Below, piece after piece: positions 34,748 to 48,145 of a DNA stretch of 64,000 nt. How positions within the stretch are numbered: the stretch's first letter is position 1; each line of letters starts with the position of its first letter. The position numbers and the translations under genes are program-made. Location: contig JAAALK010000283.1 in assembly GCA_019279435.1 (NCBI GenBank), positions 60,184,642 to 60,248,641 on the forward strand, read 5' to 3'. This stretch comes from Zizania palustris. Taxonomy: Eukaryota > Streptophyta > Magnoliopsida > Poales > Poaceae. The notes under the pieces were generated by a model, which was not told the DNA's origin, did not search any database, and saw nothing but the letters and a program-made list of their open reading frames with translations.

Positions 34748-35318
34748 TCCAGTTTTTGCCAAAAAAAATTTAGGTACCACTGTACCCTCTTGCATACTGG
34801 TCCGCCCCTGCTATTTGACCCCTTATTCTATACGGATAATGATATGCAGATGCATGGATTAATGCTGTCAAATTAATCATCAATTGCATATCATATCCGA
34901 TCGATCTAGCGATTAATTAGCCCCTAATAAACCAGACTATCCCTACTAATATAGTTAATATCTGGCTATCATGCATATCATCATCTAATTAAAATTAAAG
35001 CTATAGCTATCATTGTCTACATTGAAAGCTAGCGATCGCTGTCGACGGACATGTCGAGTAATTAATTAACTACATCATTTTCTGGGCATTCATATGCTTA
35101 ATTAAAAATGTTCTTAGACTTTGAATGATTCTAACGATATAATTAATCTTTTATTTACTTATACTTTACTCCCGGAGTTAGAATGATTCTACGGTTTTGT
35201 TTCGAGAGCTAACTGCTTAAGAATGATTAATTTTGTGCTGATGACTCGTACCAGCCATAGTTTGGTTTAGTTAGTGCGCTCTAGCTAGCTAAGATTACGA
35301 TCCGTTTGCTTGAGGACG
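34745..35318. other. Intergenic AT-rich DNA, no gene seen
   Basis: No coding signal and no clear repeat structure. Confidence 0.5.
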
Positions 35319-35662
35319 AAGGGTGTTTGGATCAAAGTCCTAAAACAAAAGGGATAAAATTTAGATTCTTTAGGAGCTAAAAATCCAAACACCAAGGTTA
35401 AAAAAGGGCTAAAATTTTTTAGCCTATTAGCCCCAAAGAGTAGCTAAAGAGGGGCTAAAATGCCCCTTTTCCACCCATATCCCCACCATGCATGCATGTA
35501 TGAAAAACAAGAGTAATAAATGAGAGATATTTTAGTTATTATACACAACAATAAATGTTTTAACCTTTTTTTAGTCCTTAGATCCAAATAGAGGTTGGCT
35601 AAAATTTTAACTTATTTTTTAGTCATTTTTCTTTAGCCCTTTGGATCCAAACAAACCCTTAG
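35319..35662. mobile_element. MITE with GTTTGGATC termini
   Basis: AAGGGTGTTTGGATCAAAG at the left is inverted as CTTTGGATCCAAACAAACCCTT at the right. The interior is rich in GGCTAAAA repeats. Confidence 0.78.
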
Positions 35663-36529
35663 ATGTGAATGTGATGGCCCGATTTATGGTTTTAGGATAT
35701 AACTCCAATAGGAAATATATAAATAATATATAAAATTATAATTATCGGGATCTTATTTATAGATTTAATTATAATGAATACAGCTGTGTATATAATGCTT
35801 TATGATAAACAAAACATTTTTTACTTAATTTCTAACCAAAAATTAAACTCACAGAATCACATCAACTCGATCAAACGAGCCAATTAAACACATCGTTAGC
35901 TTAGCTAGGCTAGTAACGGATGATCTGATCCGTACCAGCTGCTAGCTGGACGGGTTGACTGACCAGCTAGCTGGTCGTGCAGTGTCGTGTTGTCTTCCTT
36001 CTTCAGTTATCCCATTGGTGGTTACTTGATGAGTGGATTTCAATTGTCAAAGATATCGACCAGTTGAAATCAGTTTATTAAAAAAACAAATCAAATTAGT
36101 CAACGACGAACCAGCCAAGAAGTAAAGATTTTGAAGAGTTCGATTATATGTCGTACAAACTTTTGAAAGACTTGTTATTTGCTGCATGTCATTTTCTAGT
36201 TGCCATTTGCCAATATAAAACATTTTGCAATAAATTGTGTCAAACTTATAATAGTTTGACTTATACAAAACACAAATAAAATTATTTTGGGATGGAGTGA
36301 GCAGTAAACTAAGTGAAAATATAAAAACTGTACATATTTTATCCAATTATTATTTTTATTATCTTGATTATTCGTCATCCAATTATACCCTATTTTTCTT
36401 GGAAAAATATATTGGTTAATAAAAATAATTCCCAACGCAAATGAGACGGTTTATCTAATGAGAAGCATTTTTACAAAATTAGTAATCGTTAAGGGAAATT
36501 AATAAATTTGCTCTTAAAGGTTGAAAATC
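35663..36529. other. Intergenic AT-rich DNA, no gene seen
   Basis: Short ORFs on the minus strand have no motif. CTAGCTGG-type short repeats lie near 35935-35970. Confidence 0.5.
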
Positions 36530-36532
36530 AAC

Positions 36533-38923
36533 CACTACGAGAAACACATGGTTTGCCAACTGCCATAAACACTCGGCGAAGGCTTCGCCCGAGTGTTGTA
36601 CTCGGCAAACAACACTCGGTGAAGGGGTCATCGGTAAATAAGGGATCACCGAATGTTTTTTCGGGGCACTCGATGAACCCTTCGCCAAGTACCACACAAG
36701 ACACACGACGAACAAAACTAACTTCATGGTGCACAAAGGAAGATGGCGGCGGGTTCTTCGAGTGTCAAAACTTGGCACTCGGCAAAGAGAAAAACTGAAA
36801 AATAAATGTCAGGCCACGGCATTTCGTCGAATGCCTCGTGGGCGTGGCGCGGCACCATTCCAGGGCGGGGCGCGCTGCGCCACGCCACATCTTGCAGCGA
36901 GGTGTGGCGGGGTAGGGAGGAGCGGGGGCGCGACACAGCGGGGCGGGGCGAGGCGGGCGGGGCGTGGCGCTGTCGGCACCGCCAGTGATGCAGCACGCAG
37001 CGTCGTAGGGAGGTGCGAGGCGCTACGGTGCGGTCGACGGGGCAGAGCGTGAAGCCGTGGCGACAGTGGCGGCGTCTTGGCGACGACGACCTCAGCGGCG
37101 TGGCATCCTGTCGGCAGCCAGGAGGGAGGATGGAGAAGAGAGGAGTGGAGCGGTATTTAAAAAAGGTTTGTGAAAAATTTGGCGTCGGTTTTGAAAATTT
37201 TGAAGACGGTTTTGAAAATTTGTGGGAAATATGTGCGGGAAGCGAAATTTTTGTTCGCCGAGTATTGCACTCGACAAACACAAATAGTTTGCCCAATGCC
37301 TCAAATTTAGCACTCGATAAATATTTTTTATTTTTGTTAAATTTGTTTTTCATTCTTTTCTTTAACAAAATTTTCGAAATAATAGTGGGTAATACGTAAA
37401 AATATAATGAAAACATAAATATGTTTTTTATAATTTAGTTTATTATTTCATGCTCTTTCGATTAAACTTCACATGTCTGAATATAAATCCTAGAAATATA
37501 ATTAATGAATTAAAATAACTAATTCACCTAGAAAAATACCAAAAAATTTCATGGGATAAGATACATTGTATTTTGATTGCAAAAAAGTTCCAAGTTGAAA
37601 CAAATATTTAATCATCAATTTGCTTTCAAACATATCTCATTTTTTCTCTAAACCCTAATTCCCCCTCTCAAAATCTCCGACTTTTAAACACTCTACGTGA
37701 TATCTTTATCAAAATATTTTTAAAATTTTATCACAGCATATGCATATCATATCATAACACCATAGCAAGTATAATATTTTTCAAACTTCATTTAATTTTT
37801 TTAGAATTAAAAAGCTATTAAGCTCCACGTTATCGATCGAGTGTTACAACCAATATTGTTCAATATTTCTTTTGATTTAATGGATAAGAACTAAAAAGAG
37901 ATTATAAAACATGAATATTATTTTTTATATTTTTTGTTTATTATCTCATGTACTTGCAGCTCAATTTTGACCTAATTTTATTTTAATCCTAGAAACACAC
38001 TTAATGAAATAAAAACAGTAAACTTACTTTAAAAAATACCAAAATTTTGCATTAGATAAGTTATATTATTTTTTAATTTAACAAAAAAATTCAAGACCAA
38101 ACAAAAATCTAATCATCAAACTGATTTCAAACCTAACTCATTCATTCACTAAAACATATCTCCTCTTTATATAATCTCGAGTTTCTTATCATCTTATATG
38201 ACAACTTTCTCAAAATATTTTTAATTTTTTATTATAATATTTATGTATCATATCATAATACCATGATAAGCCTCATGTTTTTCGGACTTCATTTGATTTT
38301 TTTAGAAATAAAAAAATTATTAATGTCTACGTTGCCGATAGAGTGTCGCAACCTACTTTTTTCAAAATTTATCTCAATTTAGTGTATAATAACTCCAAAT
38401 ATACTAACAAAAATGAATATGATTTTTCTATAATTTTTTGTTCATTATTTTAGGCACTTGTAGTTCAAATTTCACCTATTTCAATTTAAATCCTAGAAAC
38501 ATACTTAATGAATTTAAAATAGCAAAATAAACTAAAATATGCAATTTTTACAAGGGATAATATATGTTGTATTATGAGTGCAGAAAAAATTTCAAGATAA
38601 AACGAAATTGCAAACACCACATAGACTTGAAACATTGTTTCACACAAAATAAAAAATATATGTTTTTGCCGAGTGTTTTTCAAGAAATACTCAGCAAATC
38701 CAAAAAAATTTGGTCGCACAAGCACGACATCGCAATGTCCGTTAATATCAAATTTTGTCGAGTGTATTTTCAAAAAATTCTCGGCAAGATTGGTTTGCTG
38801 AGTGTTTTTAGTTTGCCGGGTATTTTTTAAAAAACACTCAGTAAATTATCCTTTGCCAAGTACCTAAGATATTGTACTCGGCAAAATCTCGAGCACTCAG
38901 CGAACAAGCAATTTCCGGTAGTG
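36533..38923. mobile_element. Non-autonomous CACTA (CMC/EnSpm) transposon
   Basis: Starts CACTACGAGAAAC and ends in the inverse complement of CACTACCGGAAATTGC. AAC occurs on both sides (36530-36532 and 38924-38926) as the 3-bp target-site duplication. Sub-terminal ACTCGGCAAA/TTTGCCGAGTG motifs are clustered near both ends, as in grass CACTA elements. It is 2.39 kb with no transposase. A GC-rich block at 36800-37150 may be captured host sequence; its frames are open on both strands and none is recognised. Confidence 0.93.
37385..38590. repeat. Diverged direct repeats of about 500 bp inside the CACTA element
   Basis: The set ATGAATAT..TTTTTATA..TTTATTAT, AATCCTAGAAA(C/T)A, TTAATGAA.TAAAA and GGGATAA appears near 37390-37560, 37900-38060 and 38400-38570. 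That is roughly three copies. Confidence 0.75.
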
Positions 38924-38926
38924 AAC

Positions 38927-41500
38927 GGCTCCTTTATTTTATGTTGAATAACAGCTGATTTTAAAAGTCTAGAATTAATCTTTCAATTTTATTTCAAAGT
39001 CAAATATGTGTTTTGGAGAGACTCTCTATGTCGCTTATTAAGATGAAACAATTGGTGAGTATGTTTGTGTAGATTTAAGATTATGAAAAACAACAAGTAA
39101 ATTTATAACCGGTAGCTTCTGAATATTATCAGATTATTTCTAACAAGTAGTTTATTTCTATTTCTAGATTATATAGCTGACTTTTATATATAATCACACT
39201 TGAGCTAGAGTTTGTGAGCAGTTAGTTACTGGGCTTTGTACCGCTACAAAGATGTACTTCTAACAGTCGTTAGTTAGTGCAGTTCAATGTAAAGCCTACG
39301 GAGACGATTAGAGGAAAAAATCGTTTTTTTATACTATGGATGTTTAACACAAGAGCATATTGCTTACTGTAGCATCGAATGCTAGTGGATGCTAATCAAT
39401 ATAATTTCAACTATGCATGACTAGTCAAGTAAGTGTAGCAACAAATTAACTAACAAATATAGCAGTACTAGATATCTTTGCATTGAAATATAGGGCTCTT
39501 AACAAGGATGCTTAATTTTTTTTATTATGCTAAGCACATACGTTATTAGCACTGAGCATTGGAGATAGCCATACATCGTATGAATTAATGGCGTCGGATT
39601 CCATCACATACAATGTAGAAGCAAATCTCGGCAACATCTAATTTGTTGCTCTCATAAATACCAAGTAAACGATGACCTCGATCACCGGCTTTCTTACGCC
39701 ACCTAACCTTTAAACCCAGATCTAGATCAGAAAACTAAAACACCTCCTGTTAGATGGTTACAGATTTAAAAGAACTCCTTTTGAACATATAGAGTACTAT
39801 TTCAAAGGATTTTTTGGAAACTTTACTTCAATTTCAATAAAATCTATGAAATCTGAGTCTTTTTTTTTCAGGGATCGATATGATCGATCGGCAGCCTGAG
39901 GCCATCAATGCCGGCCGTCGATGCCTTGGCGATGAGGCAAATGAGCAGAATTAAAGAACAAGACGTGATACCGAAGAATGTACTACGTACTACTCATGAA
40001 TCAGCTGGGCGAGTGATCGACAACTCAAAATTACTGCAATAATTCTGCCTCTAGTGTCCCTTGCTTCACCCCCAAATTAAATCATCTCTTGAGCTAGGTC
40101 ACTCAAGAGTAGAGCTAATTATATATGGATGTACAAACATTATCATGCTGTTTGGAGCCTCAAACCTTACGCAAATTTACCGTCGAAATTAGCATCCGCA
40201 ATGTGAAATACTCTTAAACTAATACTATATATATATAGACAAAATTATATCTTATAAAAAATGCTACAATGTATATATAGTACTATAGATGAGATCCTTA
40301 TCAACATAAAAAATATAAAAATAGACATGCTCTATCCAACGAGTAACTACCGAACTAAAAAATTGTATTCTTTAATTTATGAGACTAATATCCATACATA
40401 AAACACATGTCTTATCTTAATTTATTTAGTAGTATCTCCCATTATATAGAATTAGTACCGTACCAAAAAGATTTCCTTAGCACTACCTTTTATTCAACAT
40501 TGCGATACTCTAAGGTTATATATTGATGGTTATCACTTAGGTAACAACCTTTTATAAACAAACATTTTGTCAAACTTGCCGTGAAAAACAATCTTAGGGC
40601 CAGTTCAAAATCAAAATGTCAATCCTGTGGTTAAGTTAGACATGCATGGTTTGCTTGTTTAATTACCTCACTCACCCGTTGATCCGACCCGGTCATTAAC
40701 AAAACCATGATAATCAAAACTAGTTACTATGAGTTTAATTTTATCTATCTTGTTTGGTCAGCAAGTAAGTGATTATCAATCCAATTTTTATTAAATCGGA
40801 TTGATAACAATAGAAACCACACTAGTTTTAAAACAATTGTTTGAATGTTTCTGCAAACCTGAGTACCATATCTATGAAAGGAACAAAGTCAACATCTCCC
40901 TCACGGAGGATGGATCATCTGACTTCAGTAACATGAGCCTAGGGTTACGCTGTTTTACAGTAAGTTATTGTACCACTCTAAAATAAAATAGTAATATTAT
41001 ATAGCAAGGTATCATATAATTTCATGGTTGACCACATGTCATATATATACCGTTTGCAAATTTTATGATACACAAAAAATATTAGTTTTGATCTAATAAC
41101 TAAGATTAAAGATGGCAATCTATTAAAAGATAGACTGTCCTTAATTTTTCTACGCTAACTTTCCAATTTTCTTCGTGGACTTTCCAATTTTCTGCGTGGA
41201 CTTTCCAATATTTGCCGGTCACCAAATACCAAAGGCAAATTTTATGATACACAAAAATATATGTTTGGATCTAATAACTAAGATTAAAGATGGTGACTTT
41301 CTGCTCAGACTTTTCAATTTTCTACGCTGACTTTCCACTATTTACCTATCACCAAATCAATAGTTTAGATTAATTTAAAGTTATACTCTTAGAAGGTGTA
41401 TATGGTACATAAACATATTCATAGGATATGACAAAAGAAGAATAAGTGCAAATCTTAAAAAAAAACTCAAAGTCAACTTGCTCAAAATCCAGAGAAGCGC
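38927..41500. other. Intergenic region, no gene supported
   Basis: Mostly AT-rich. A fragment near 39298-39330 (TTAGAGGAAAAAATCGTTTT) matches one at 52198-52217. A 179-bp tandem repeat is at 41056-41370. The 61-codon ORF at 40801 has no motif. Confidence 0.5.
41056..41370. repeat. 179-bp tandem duplication
   Basis: GCAAATTTTATGATACACAA starts at 41056 and 41235, followed in both by GATCTAATAACTAAGATTAAAGATGG and CTTTCCA-rich sequence, partly diverged. Confidence 0.82.
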
Positions 41501-41539
41501 CATTAGAAAGGAGGTTGCTTTTTACGATCTCTAAACAGG

Positions 41540-42157
41540 GGGTTGCTTTTAATGATTAAACTGACCTCGCTTTGACTGGGTCTCCGTGCTGCCCTGCGCT
41601 TGCTTCCATCGTTCCTCCATTTTTTTTCTCTCTCTCTCTTCTTCTTCTTGCCCTCGCGAGTCGCGAGGTGCTGAGTGGTGAGTGGTGGTGGTGCTGTGAG
41701 CTCGAGGAGTGGGAGGCCATGGTGGCGGTGGAGGCGCGGAGAATGCTCCCTCGGCCGTAGCGTTTCCTTCCTTTCGGTTTCTTCTGGGACGGGGAGACAG
41801 GGAGAGGGAAGGGGGAGGAGCGGAAGGAGAGGAGAAGCAGCGGCGCGAGTTCTTGCGAGGCCTTGGATGCAGGTGCGCTGAGCTTGCTGTTTGCTGCATC
41901 TCTCTTGATTTGGCGACAAAGCTGGCTCTTGTTTGCGGTAATTCGTGGCGGTGTCGTAAATTGGGCAGGTCTTGTGGATTTTTTTAAGCTGAGTAGCGAG
42001 GCTGTGATTCGATTCCCTAAACACCGAAGTTCTCGTGTCGTTTCTGTTCATGTTTTGCTTTGTCGAGGAGGGGAATCACGGGAGCTTAGCCCTGGGGATG
42101 CTGAGCCCTAGTTTCAATTGCCCAAGTGACCGAAATTAGGCGGTGGATTTTGTCTGA
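41540..42157 (+). promoter_or_regulatory. Probable 5' UTR and promoter of the U-box gene
   Basis: A pyrimidine-rich then GC-rich leader upstream of the ATG. ORFs on both strands here lack domains. The exact transcript start cannot be set. Confidence 0.4.
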
Positions 42158-45100
42158 ATGGAAGGGACGAACGATGCAGATGCCGAGTCAAATGTCCAAC
42201 CAAATGTTCTTGTTGTAATTCGTCTCTTTTCATTTTCCCTTTGTGTTCTTTATCCAACTTTCTTAGTGATTTTTACACTTAACAAGATGCAAATTCTTGG
42301 AATTAGCTGTTCTTTTTTTGAAGAACAGAAACTAGCTGTTAAAAGATTAGGAATTGGGGGAAGTGACTTACCATATCATACTCTCCAGTCTCCAGTTGTT
42401 TGTACAAATCAATCCCTTTGCCAACTTCAAATAGTTTGCAGCCAACAGGGTCTGTATGAATTATGATTGCCATATCTGAAGTTTGAACTATCCTTGTCAT
42501 CAGAACAGTTTGTGTGCAATCTCCGTGTTTGGATGCTTTTGCTTGGGTGCCTGACTGACATAGTGACATCTACTCTTGTTCAGCGAAGTGGAGCACAAGC
42601 CAGGAAGGCATCACTCGCCGAGTCTGTACTGGCAGCAATCTCTGAGCTCATGCCACCCGAGGCTGCAGCCGATGCTGATCAAGAGAACTTCATGGACGCC
42701 GGCAGCCACCTCTACCATGCACCCCTGGCAACAATGGAGGCGCAGAGGGTGCAGAATTCAACGACTAATGTGATGCTCGTGATGGAGTATTTGGCTGCCA
42801 ATGTTGACCTCGCAAAAGATCTCATCACGAGGTGCAGCTCCGTCGCGCGGGAGCTCAAGAACGACGACCTTCTGAGCATAACCGATGACCTTGACAATGT
42901 CATTAAAAACATTGGCCATGAGCTCAGCAGGATACCTGCTACCGCATTTGGGAGCAACAGGTTTGTGGAAGCAGCAGCCGACGCACACCTTCATATTGCA
43001 GGAAACCGGCAGCGCTATTGTGAGCAGCATTCCTTTGATGGTTATGCTGACACCGATATGTCCATAATCGCGACAAACAACAGGCCCAGGAGAAGAACAG
43101 TGCACAACATTGACATGCCAAGGCTGGTGGATTTCCTGCAGGGAATGTACCATGAGTCACATGAGATTGGTGCACATTCATTCAGTTCACTCCCTGAAGT
43201 TGCAGAATATGTCGAGCCATTGTATGATTCTTTCTTCTGTCCACTGACAAACAAGGTCATGGTTGATCCAGTGACAACCGAAAGTGGTGTGACATATGAC
43301 AGGAGAGCCATTGAGGAGTACTTTGAGGAATTTACTGTTGACTCTGAACCTGTGATATGCCCTGTGACAAAGATAGCAATGCAAAGCAAGACACTGAGGA
43401 GCAATGTTCCGTTGAAGAGCACGATTGCAGAATGGATTATGAGGAATGAAGCCACACGGGTCAGGATTGCACGGACTGCGCTCTCCATGGCTTCCACAGA
43501 AGCAATGGTTGTAGAGGCCATACAAGAGCTGAAGCTTCTGGCCAACCTAAGGAGAAAGAACAGGGAGCAGATGCACAAAATTGGGATAACCAAGTTTCTT
43601 CCTCGGTTGTTAGAGCACAAGGACGGTCTGATACGTTGTGATTCATTGGATCTCCTCTGCCTATTGGTCGAGGACGAAACAGGAAAGGTAAGTCTGAAAT
43701 GTTTTGACCTTTGTCATGTTCATTCTTTTCGCTTGCCTGGTCGTGTGAAATTTATTCAAATGCTGAAATAATTACCCTGCATGTTATGTTAAAAACTGAA
43801 AATCCACTTCATTACTTACAGGAAATAATAGCAAATACCAGAGCCATTGCAAGGACAATAAAGCTGCTTTCTAGTAGTAGTAATCAAGATGAAAGGCATG
43901 CCGCAATCTCATTCCTGCTAGAGCTTTCAAAATCGGACTTATTGTTGGAAAACATTGGATCAACTGCTGGAAGCATACTGATCCTCACCACAATGAAATT
44001 CAATGATTCAGATGATCCGATTGCTGCAGAGAAGGCCTGGGAGGTTCTCAAAAACCTGGAGAATTGTCCAAAGAACATCAAGTACATGGCTGAAAGTGGT
44101 TACTTGGATCCCCTCCAAAGACATTTAGTGGAAGGTAAAAATTTTGCCTATGCATAAAAATACATTACTTTCTTTGAATGTCGAATAAGTTTATCTTGCC
44201 AAAAGTTGAATATTACTATGTACTATTAACTGAAATGTTTTATTTGCATTAATAAGTGTGCTGGACATTTGATCAATCAATTTCTGAAAACATGTATCCC
44301 CTCCCCAAAAAATAAGGCACCCATAATTTTAGGAAAATCAACAATTGTAACTTTTGACTAATAATCAAACTAACAATGTATAGTTAAATATTCTAGTTCC
44401 ACACAAATGACACCATTGGATTAGTATTTGAAAGTACTTTGGTATAATGTTAATTTTATGGTTGTTGATGATATATTATAAGGAAAATTTTACGGTCTAC
44501 CCAAATTAATTTGGACCATTCATTTTATACGATCTAACGGTTAAGATTTAAATAGGGTAACCTATTACCTCTTAGAAGGTAATAGGTCACATCTGCTTTC
44601 TTTAATTAGTACATGCTTATCAAAATCTATATCATTCCATTTTGTGAGCACTTATATATATATTTAGATTTCTGTTTTTTCGTGCTCCTTGAAAATCATG
44701 CGCATGCATCATGTATACTTTACGAGAAATTTTGTGCATGCATCCAAACTTCCGTTTTTTTACCATGGGTATCATCAAAGAAAATCATGCCCATGCCCCC
44801 GTTCATTAAATCTTAATTTTGTAATATTGATCTTATAATAATACATAATTTAGTATATATATGAATTATTTTATATTTTGATTATATCATTATGGTAACA
44901 ATTTTTTTGAATATGTGATTTCTAGCAGTCAAATTATATTTTTGGTAACATATTTTTCCTCCATTAATGTGATCCAATACATGGAAGGTGCATGATTTTC
45001 GCGCATGCAACAACTGAAAAATTGACGGGAGATAACCGGTTAAACTTAAAGCAAATATTATTTAATTCAAAAAATAAAATATAATCAATGGTTAGGATTA

Positions 45101-47015
45101 TTTACTAGTATTACCTTATTGGGAGGTAAATGTTGCACCATAAAGGCTCCCTATTATAAAAGAAATTAATGTTCAAAGTACAACGTTGAGGGTCTGTATA
45201 AAGCTAATACACATTATAGTTTAGGAAGGAGAGAGTACTTCAGTACAGGGTAAGCATCAACAAAGAACAAAGCAGCTATAACTAGATATCTTGCTCTGGT
45301 GACTAACATGAGATTTTCCTCAACAATTTACCATGGCACTACCATATCCTGACATAAAAATCCACAAAACAGGGTCTGAAGATGTTCAGATGGAGATGGT
45401 GAGCTACCTCGGCGAGCTGGTCCAGAAGCAGGAAATGACCATCAACATTGCTGGGAGTGCTTCAGAGATCCTCATCAAGATGGTGCATAGCGGCAACACG
45501 ATGATCCGCAAGGCAGCCTTCGACGTCCTTGTCCAGATCTCCTCCCACGGCCCCAACAGCAAGACTCTTGTCGATGCAGGTGCTGTTCCAGTCATGGTGG
45601 AGGAGCTCTTCATCCGCAAAATCGACGACGAGCCTATGGGATCCAAGACTGAGGCTGCTGCTGTGCTTGCCAACATTGTCGAGTCCGGTCTCGACCCGGA
45701 CACCATTGTCGTCAACAAGGAAGGCCATGTCATCACGTCCAAGTATTCAGTGTACAACTTCGCCCACATGCTCAAGTGCTCCGTGCTTGATGACCTCAAC
45801 TTGAGCATCATACGTGTGCTGCTCGCGCTCACCGCGCTCCCCAAGCCACTGGTGACGGTTGTGTCCGTCATGAAGGAGCAGGACAGCAGTCAGGCTGTGA
45901 TCGAGTTCATGGGCTCACCGACGGAGGCGCTTGGCATCGGCGCGGCGAGGCTGCTCATCGCATTGTCTCCGCAGATGGGGCACACCATTGCTGAGAAGCT
46001 CTGCAAGGCGCCAGGACAGCCAGGCAGGCTGGTCAAGAGCATCGGCCAGCCCGGGCGCGTCACCGAGAGGCACGCCGTGGCAGCGACGCTTCTGGCGAAG
46101 CTGCCGTACCAGAACATGACGCTCAACCTCGCGCTGCTAAACGGGGGAGCCGTGCCGACCTTGTTGGCCAAGATAGAAGAGATGCAGCGCGGTGAGATGC
46201 GCGCGAGCCGCCATGCGAAGCTGTACATGGAGGGCCTGGTCGGCGCGCTCGTCCGGATGACGACAACGCTGTACGACCCCGAAGTGCTCCTGGCGGCCAT
46301 GGATCACAACTTCACGGCGGTGCTCACCGATCTCCTCGTGAGGTCGTCGGGCAGCGAGGAGGTGCAGAGGCTCGCGGCGGTTGGCCTCGAGAAGCTCAGC
46401 CACCAGTCGGTGAACCTCTCGCAGCCGCCATCCGAGGATCGACGGCCCAAGAAGAAGAACATCCTCCGCCGTTTGCGCGACGCCCACGCCGGACGGGTGC
46501 ACGACAACAACCGAAAACCACTGCCGACGCAGGCACGCCTCTGCCCGGTGCACAGTCGCGTTTGCTCCCCGGCCACCACGTTCTGCCTGGTCGAGGCCGG
46601 CGCGGTGGAGGGCCTCCTCGGCGTCCTCGAGAGCAACGAGAACGGCCGCGTGGTCGAGGCCACGCTGGGCGCGCTCTGCACGCTCATAGACGACCACGTC
46701 GACGTGGAGCGCGGCGTGGCCGTGCTCGCCGAGCACGACGCGGTGCGGCACGTGCTGCGGGCTCTGCGGCAGCACGCTCGCGAGGGCGACGGCGCCGCGG
46801 TGTGGCGGCTATGCTTCTGGGCCATCGAGAGATTCCTCGCCCACGGCGGCGAGCGGTGCGTCCGCGAGGTGACCGCCGACCGTGCCCTGCCGAGCGCGCT
46901 CGTGAGCGCCTTCCACAAGGGCGACGCCGCCACCAAGCAGGTCGCCGAGAGCGTGCTCCGGAGCCTGCACCGCATGCCGGACTACTCCGTCTCCTACGTC
47001 TCCGTCGAGTTGTAG
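42158..47015 (+). CDS. U-box/ARM-repeat E3 ubiquitin ligase (PUB42/43/44 clade)
   Basis: The model has exons 42158-42214, 42584-43687, 43822-44134 and 45373-47015, 1038 codons plus stop, with phase preserved throughout. The U-box lies near residues 233-306 (SFFCPLTNKVMVDPVTTESG, then TYDRRAIEEYF) and recruits the E2 enzyme. About 215 residues of helical N-terminal sequence precede it and a long C-terminal array of ARM repeats follows (for example AAFDVLVQISSHGPNSKTL). Family members ubiquitinate proteins at the plasma membrane or in the cytosol, and some control senescence and cell death. Exons 2-4 are clear. The first coding exon (19 codons from 42158) rests on an in-frame ATG and a GTAATT donor. 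If translation starts inside exon 2 instead, the first ATG there is about 25 codons downstream. Intron 3 is 1.24 kb and AT-rich. Confidence 0.9.
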
Positions 47016-48145
47016 CATCCCTGATCTCTTCTTGAGTTCTTGCCTTAGCTCGCTTAACTATGTCATGCATTCATGTGTATTGTTTGGTGTTGTAACTAAA
47101 GTACACAGGTAAAAGAGAGAAAACACTGCAAATGCAATGTAACTACAGATTATAGCAGTTGAAGAAATATGTTGTCTTTGATTCAGCTAGTTTTTGTTTC
47201 CATTCTGTTTACAAAGTGTGTTCTTTGCTGGATTGGTGCTTTCGTTTGCAACATAAAATATCTTTTTTTTTCCCTGAAACAACAAAAGATCAAATGCAGA
47301 GGATCATTTGCAGATAGATGCAGGCATGAAGCAACGATGACCATGGCATATTGGCTCAAGAGTTTCTTGAGGTTAATTCTTGGCTGTTTTGTGTTGACTG
47401 TCAGCTTCGCATCAGATGATTACATAGTTTCATGAAAATTTATGTGAAACTCGAAGCCTTCCAAGCAGGTCATTAAGTGGCAAATGATTGGATTAAATTC
47501 TGAAATGCGCATTGTCACAGCTCCTTTATGCAGAGGAGAAAAAGATTATGGATCACCAGCTCGCATGATAGTAGCAACCATCTCTTACAGAACTCGCAGC
47601 TTTGCCAGCCAGCAGCAAAACATTGATATGCACCGGTTGCAAAATTAAATGAATGCTGCATCAAACCAAACCCATTTATTTTCTTCAACAAAAATCAGTA
47701 CGGAGTACAACAAAGAATCTTTCTGTAGCCTCACAATAGTAGCCACCAGTGCATGTAATTATCCTGGGACTGACAAAACTATTGATCCAAATAAATGCTA
47801 CCTAGAAACGATCATCACCCTCTTGCAAAATGAAGCTTCTGCCCATTTCAAGATTTCAGACTTCTTCAGTGAAAGAACATATTGCTTGAGATCTCCATGT
47901 GAGCATCCTATTTTGTAATCTTCTGACTTTCCATAGCAGAAACACTGAATAAAAAAGCTTCCAAGAGATCAGTTGCTCCTATGAATATGCGAAAATAACA
48001 CCATGGCATTTTGGATGGTTATACTTCCGTGATCGACGGTGAGCTTGTACTGGTGTACCACAATATCAATAAGCTCGCACATCGGAGAGTTCTGTTGAAA
48101 CCCCATGGCACATATTGACATATTGCTTTAGCCGTGGAGTCTATC
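47016..48145. other. Convergent 3' region between the U-box and bHLH genes
   Basis: The two genes point at each other. The region must hold both 3' UTRs. No further gene is supported; the small ORFs at 47169 and 47649 have no motif. Confidence 0.5.

Noticed and set aside
36479..36534. Extending the CACTA element leftwards into 36480-36532
   Set aside because: The AAC target duplication and CACTA terminus fix the left boundary at 36533.
45404..47070. Minus-strand ORFs of 136-223 codons under the last U-box exon
   Set aside because: Antisense shadows of a GC-rich coding exon whose plus frame encodes clear ARM repeats.
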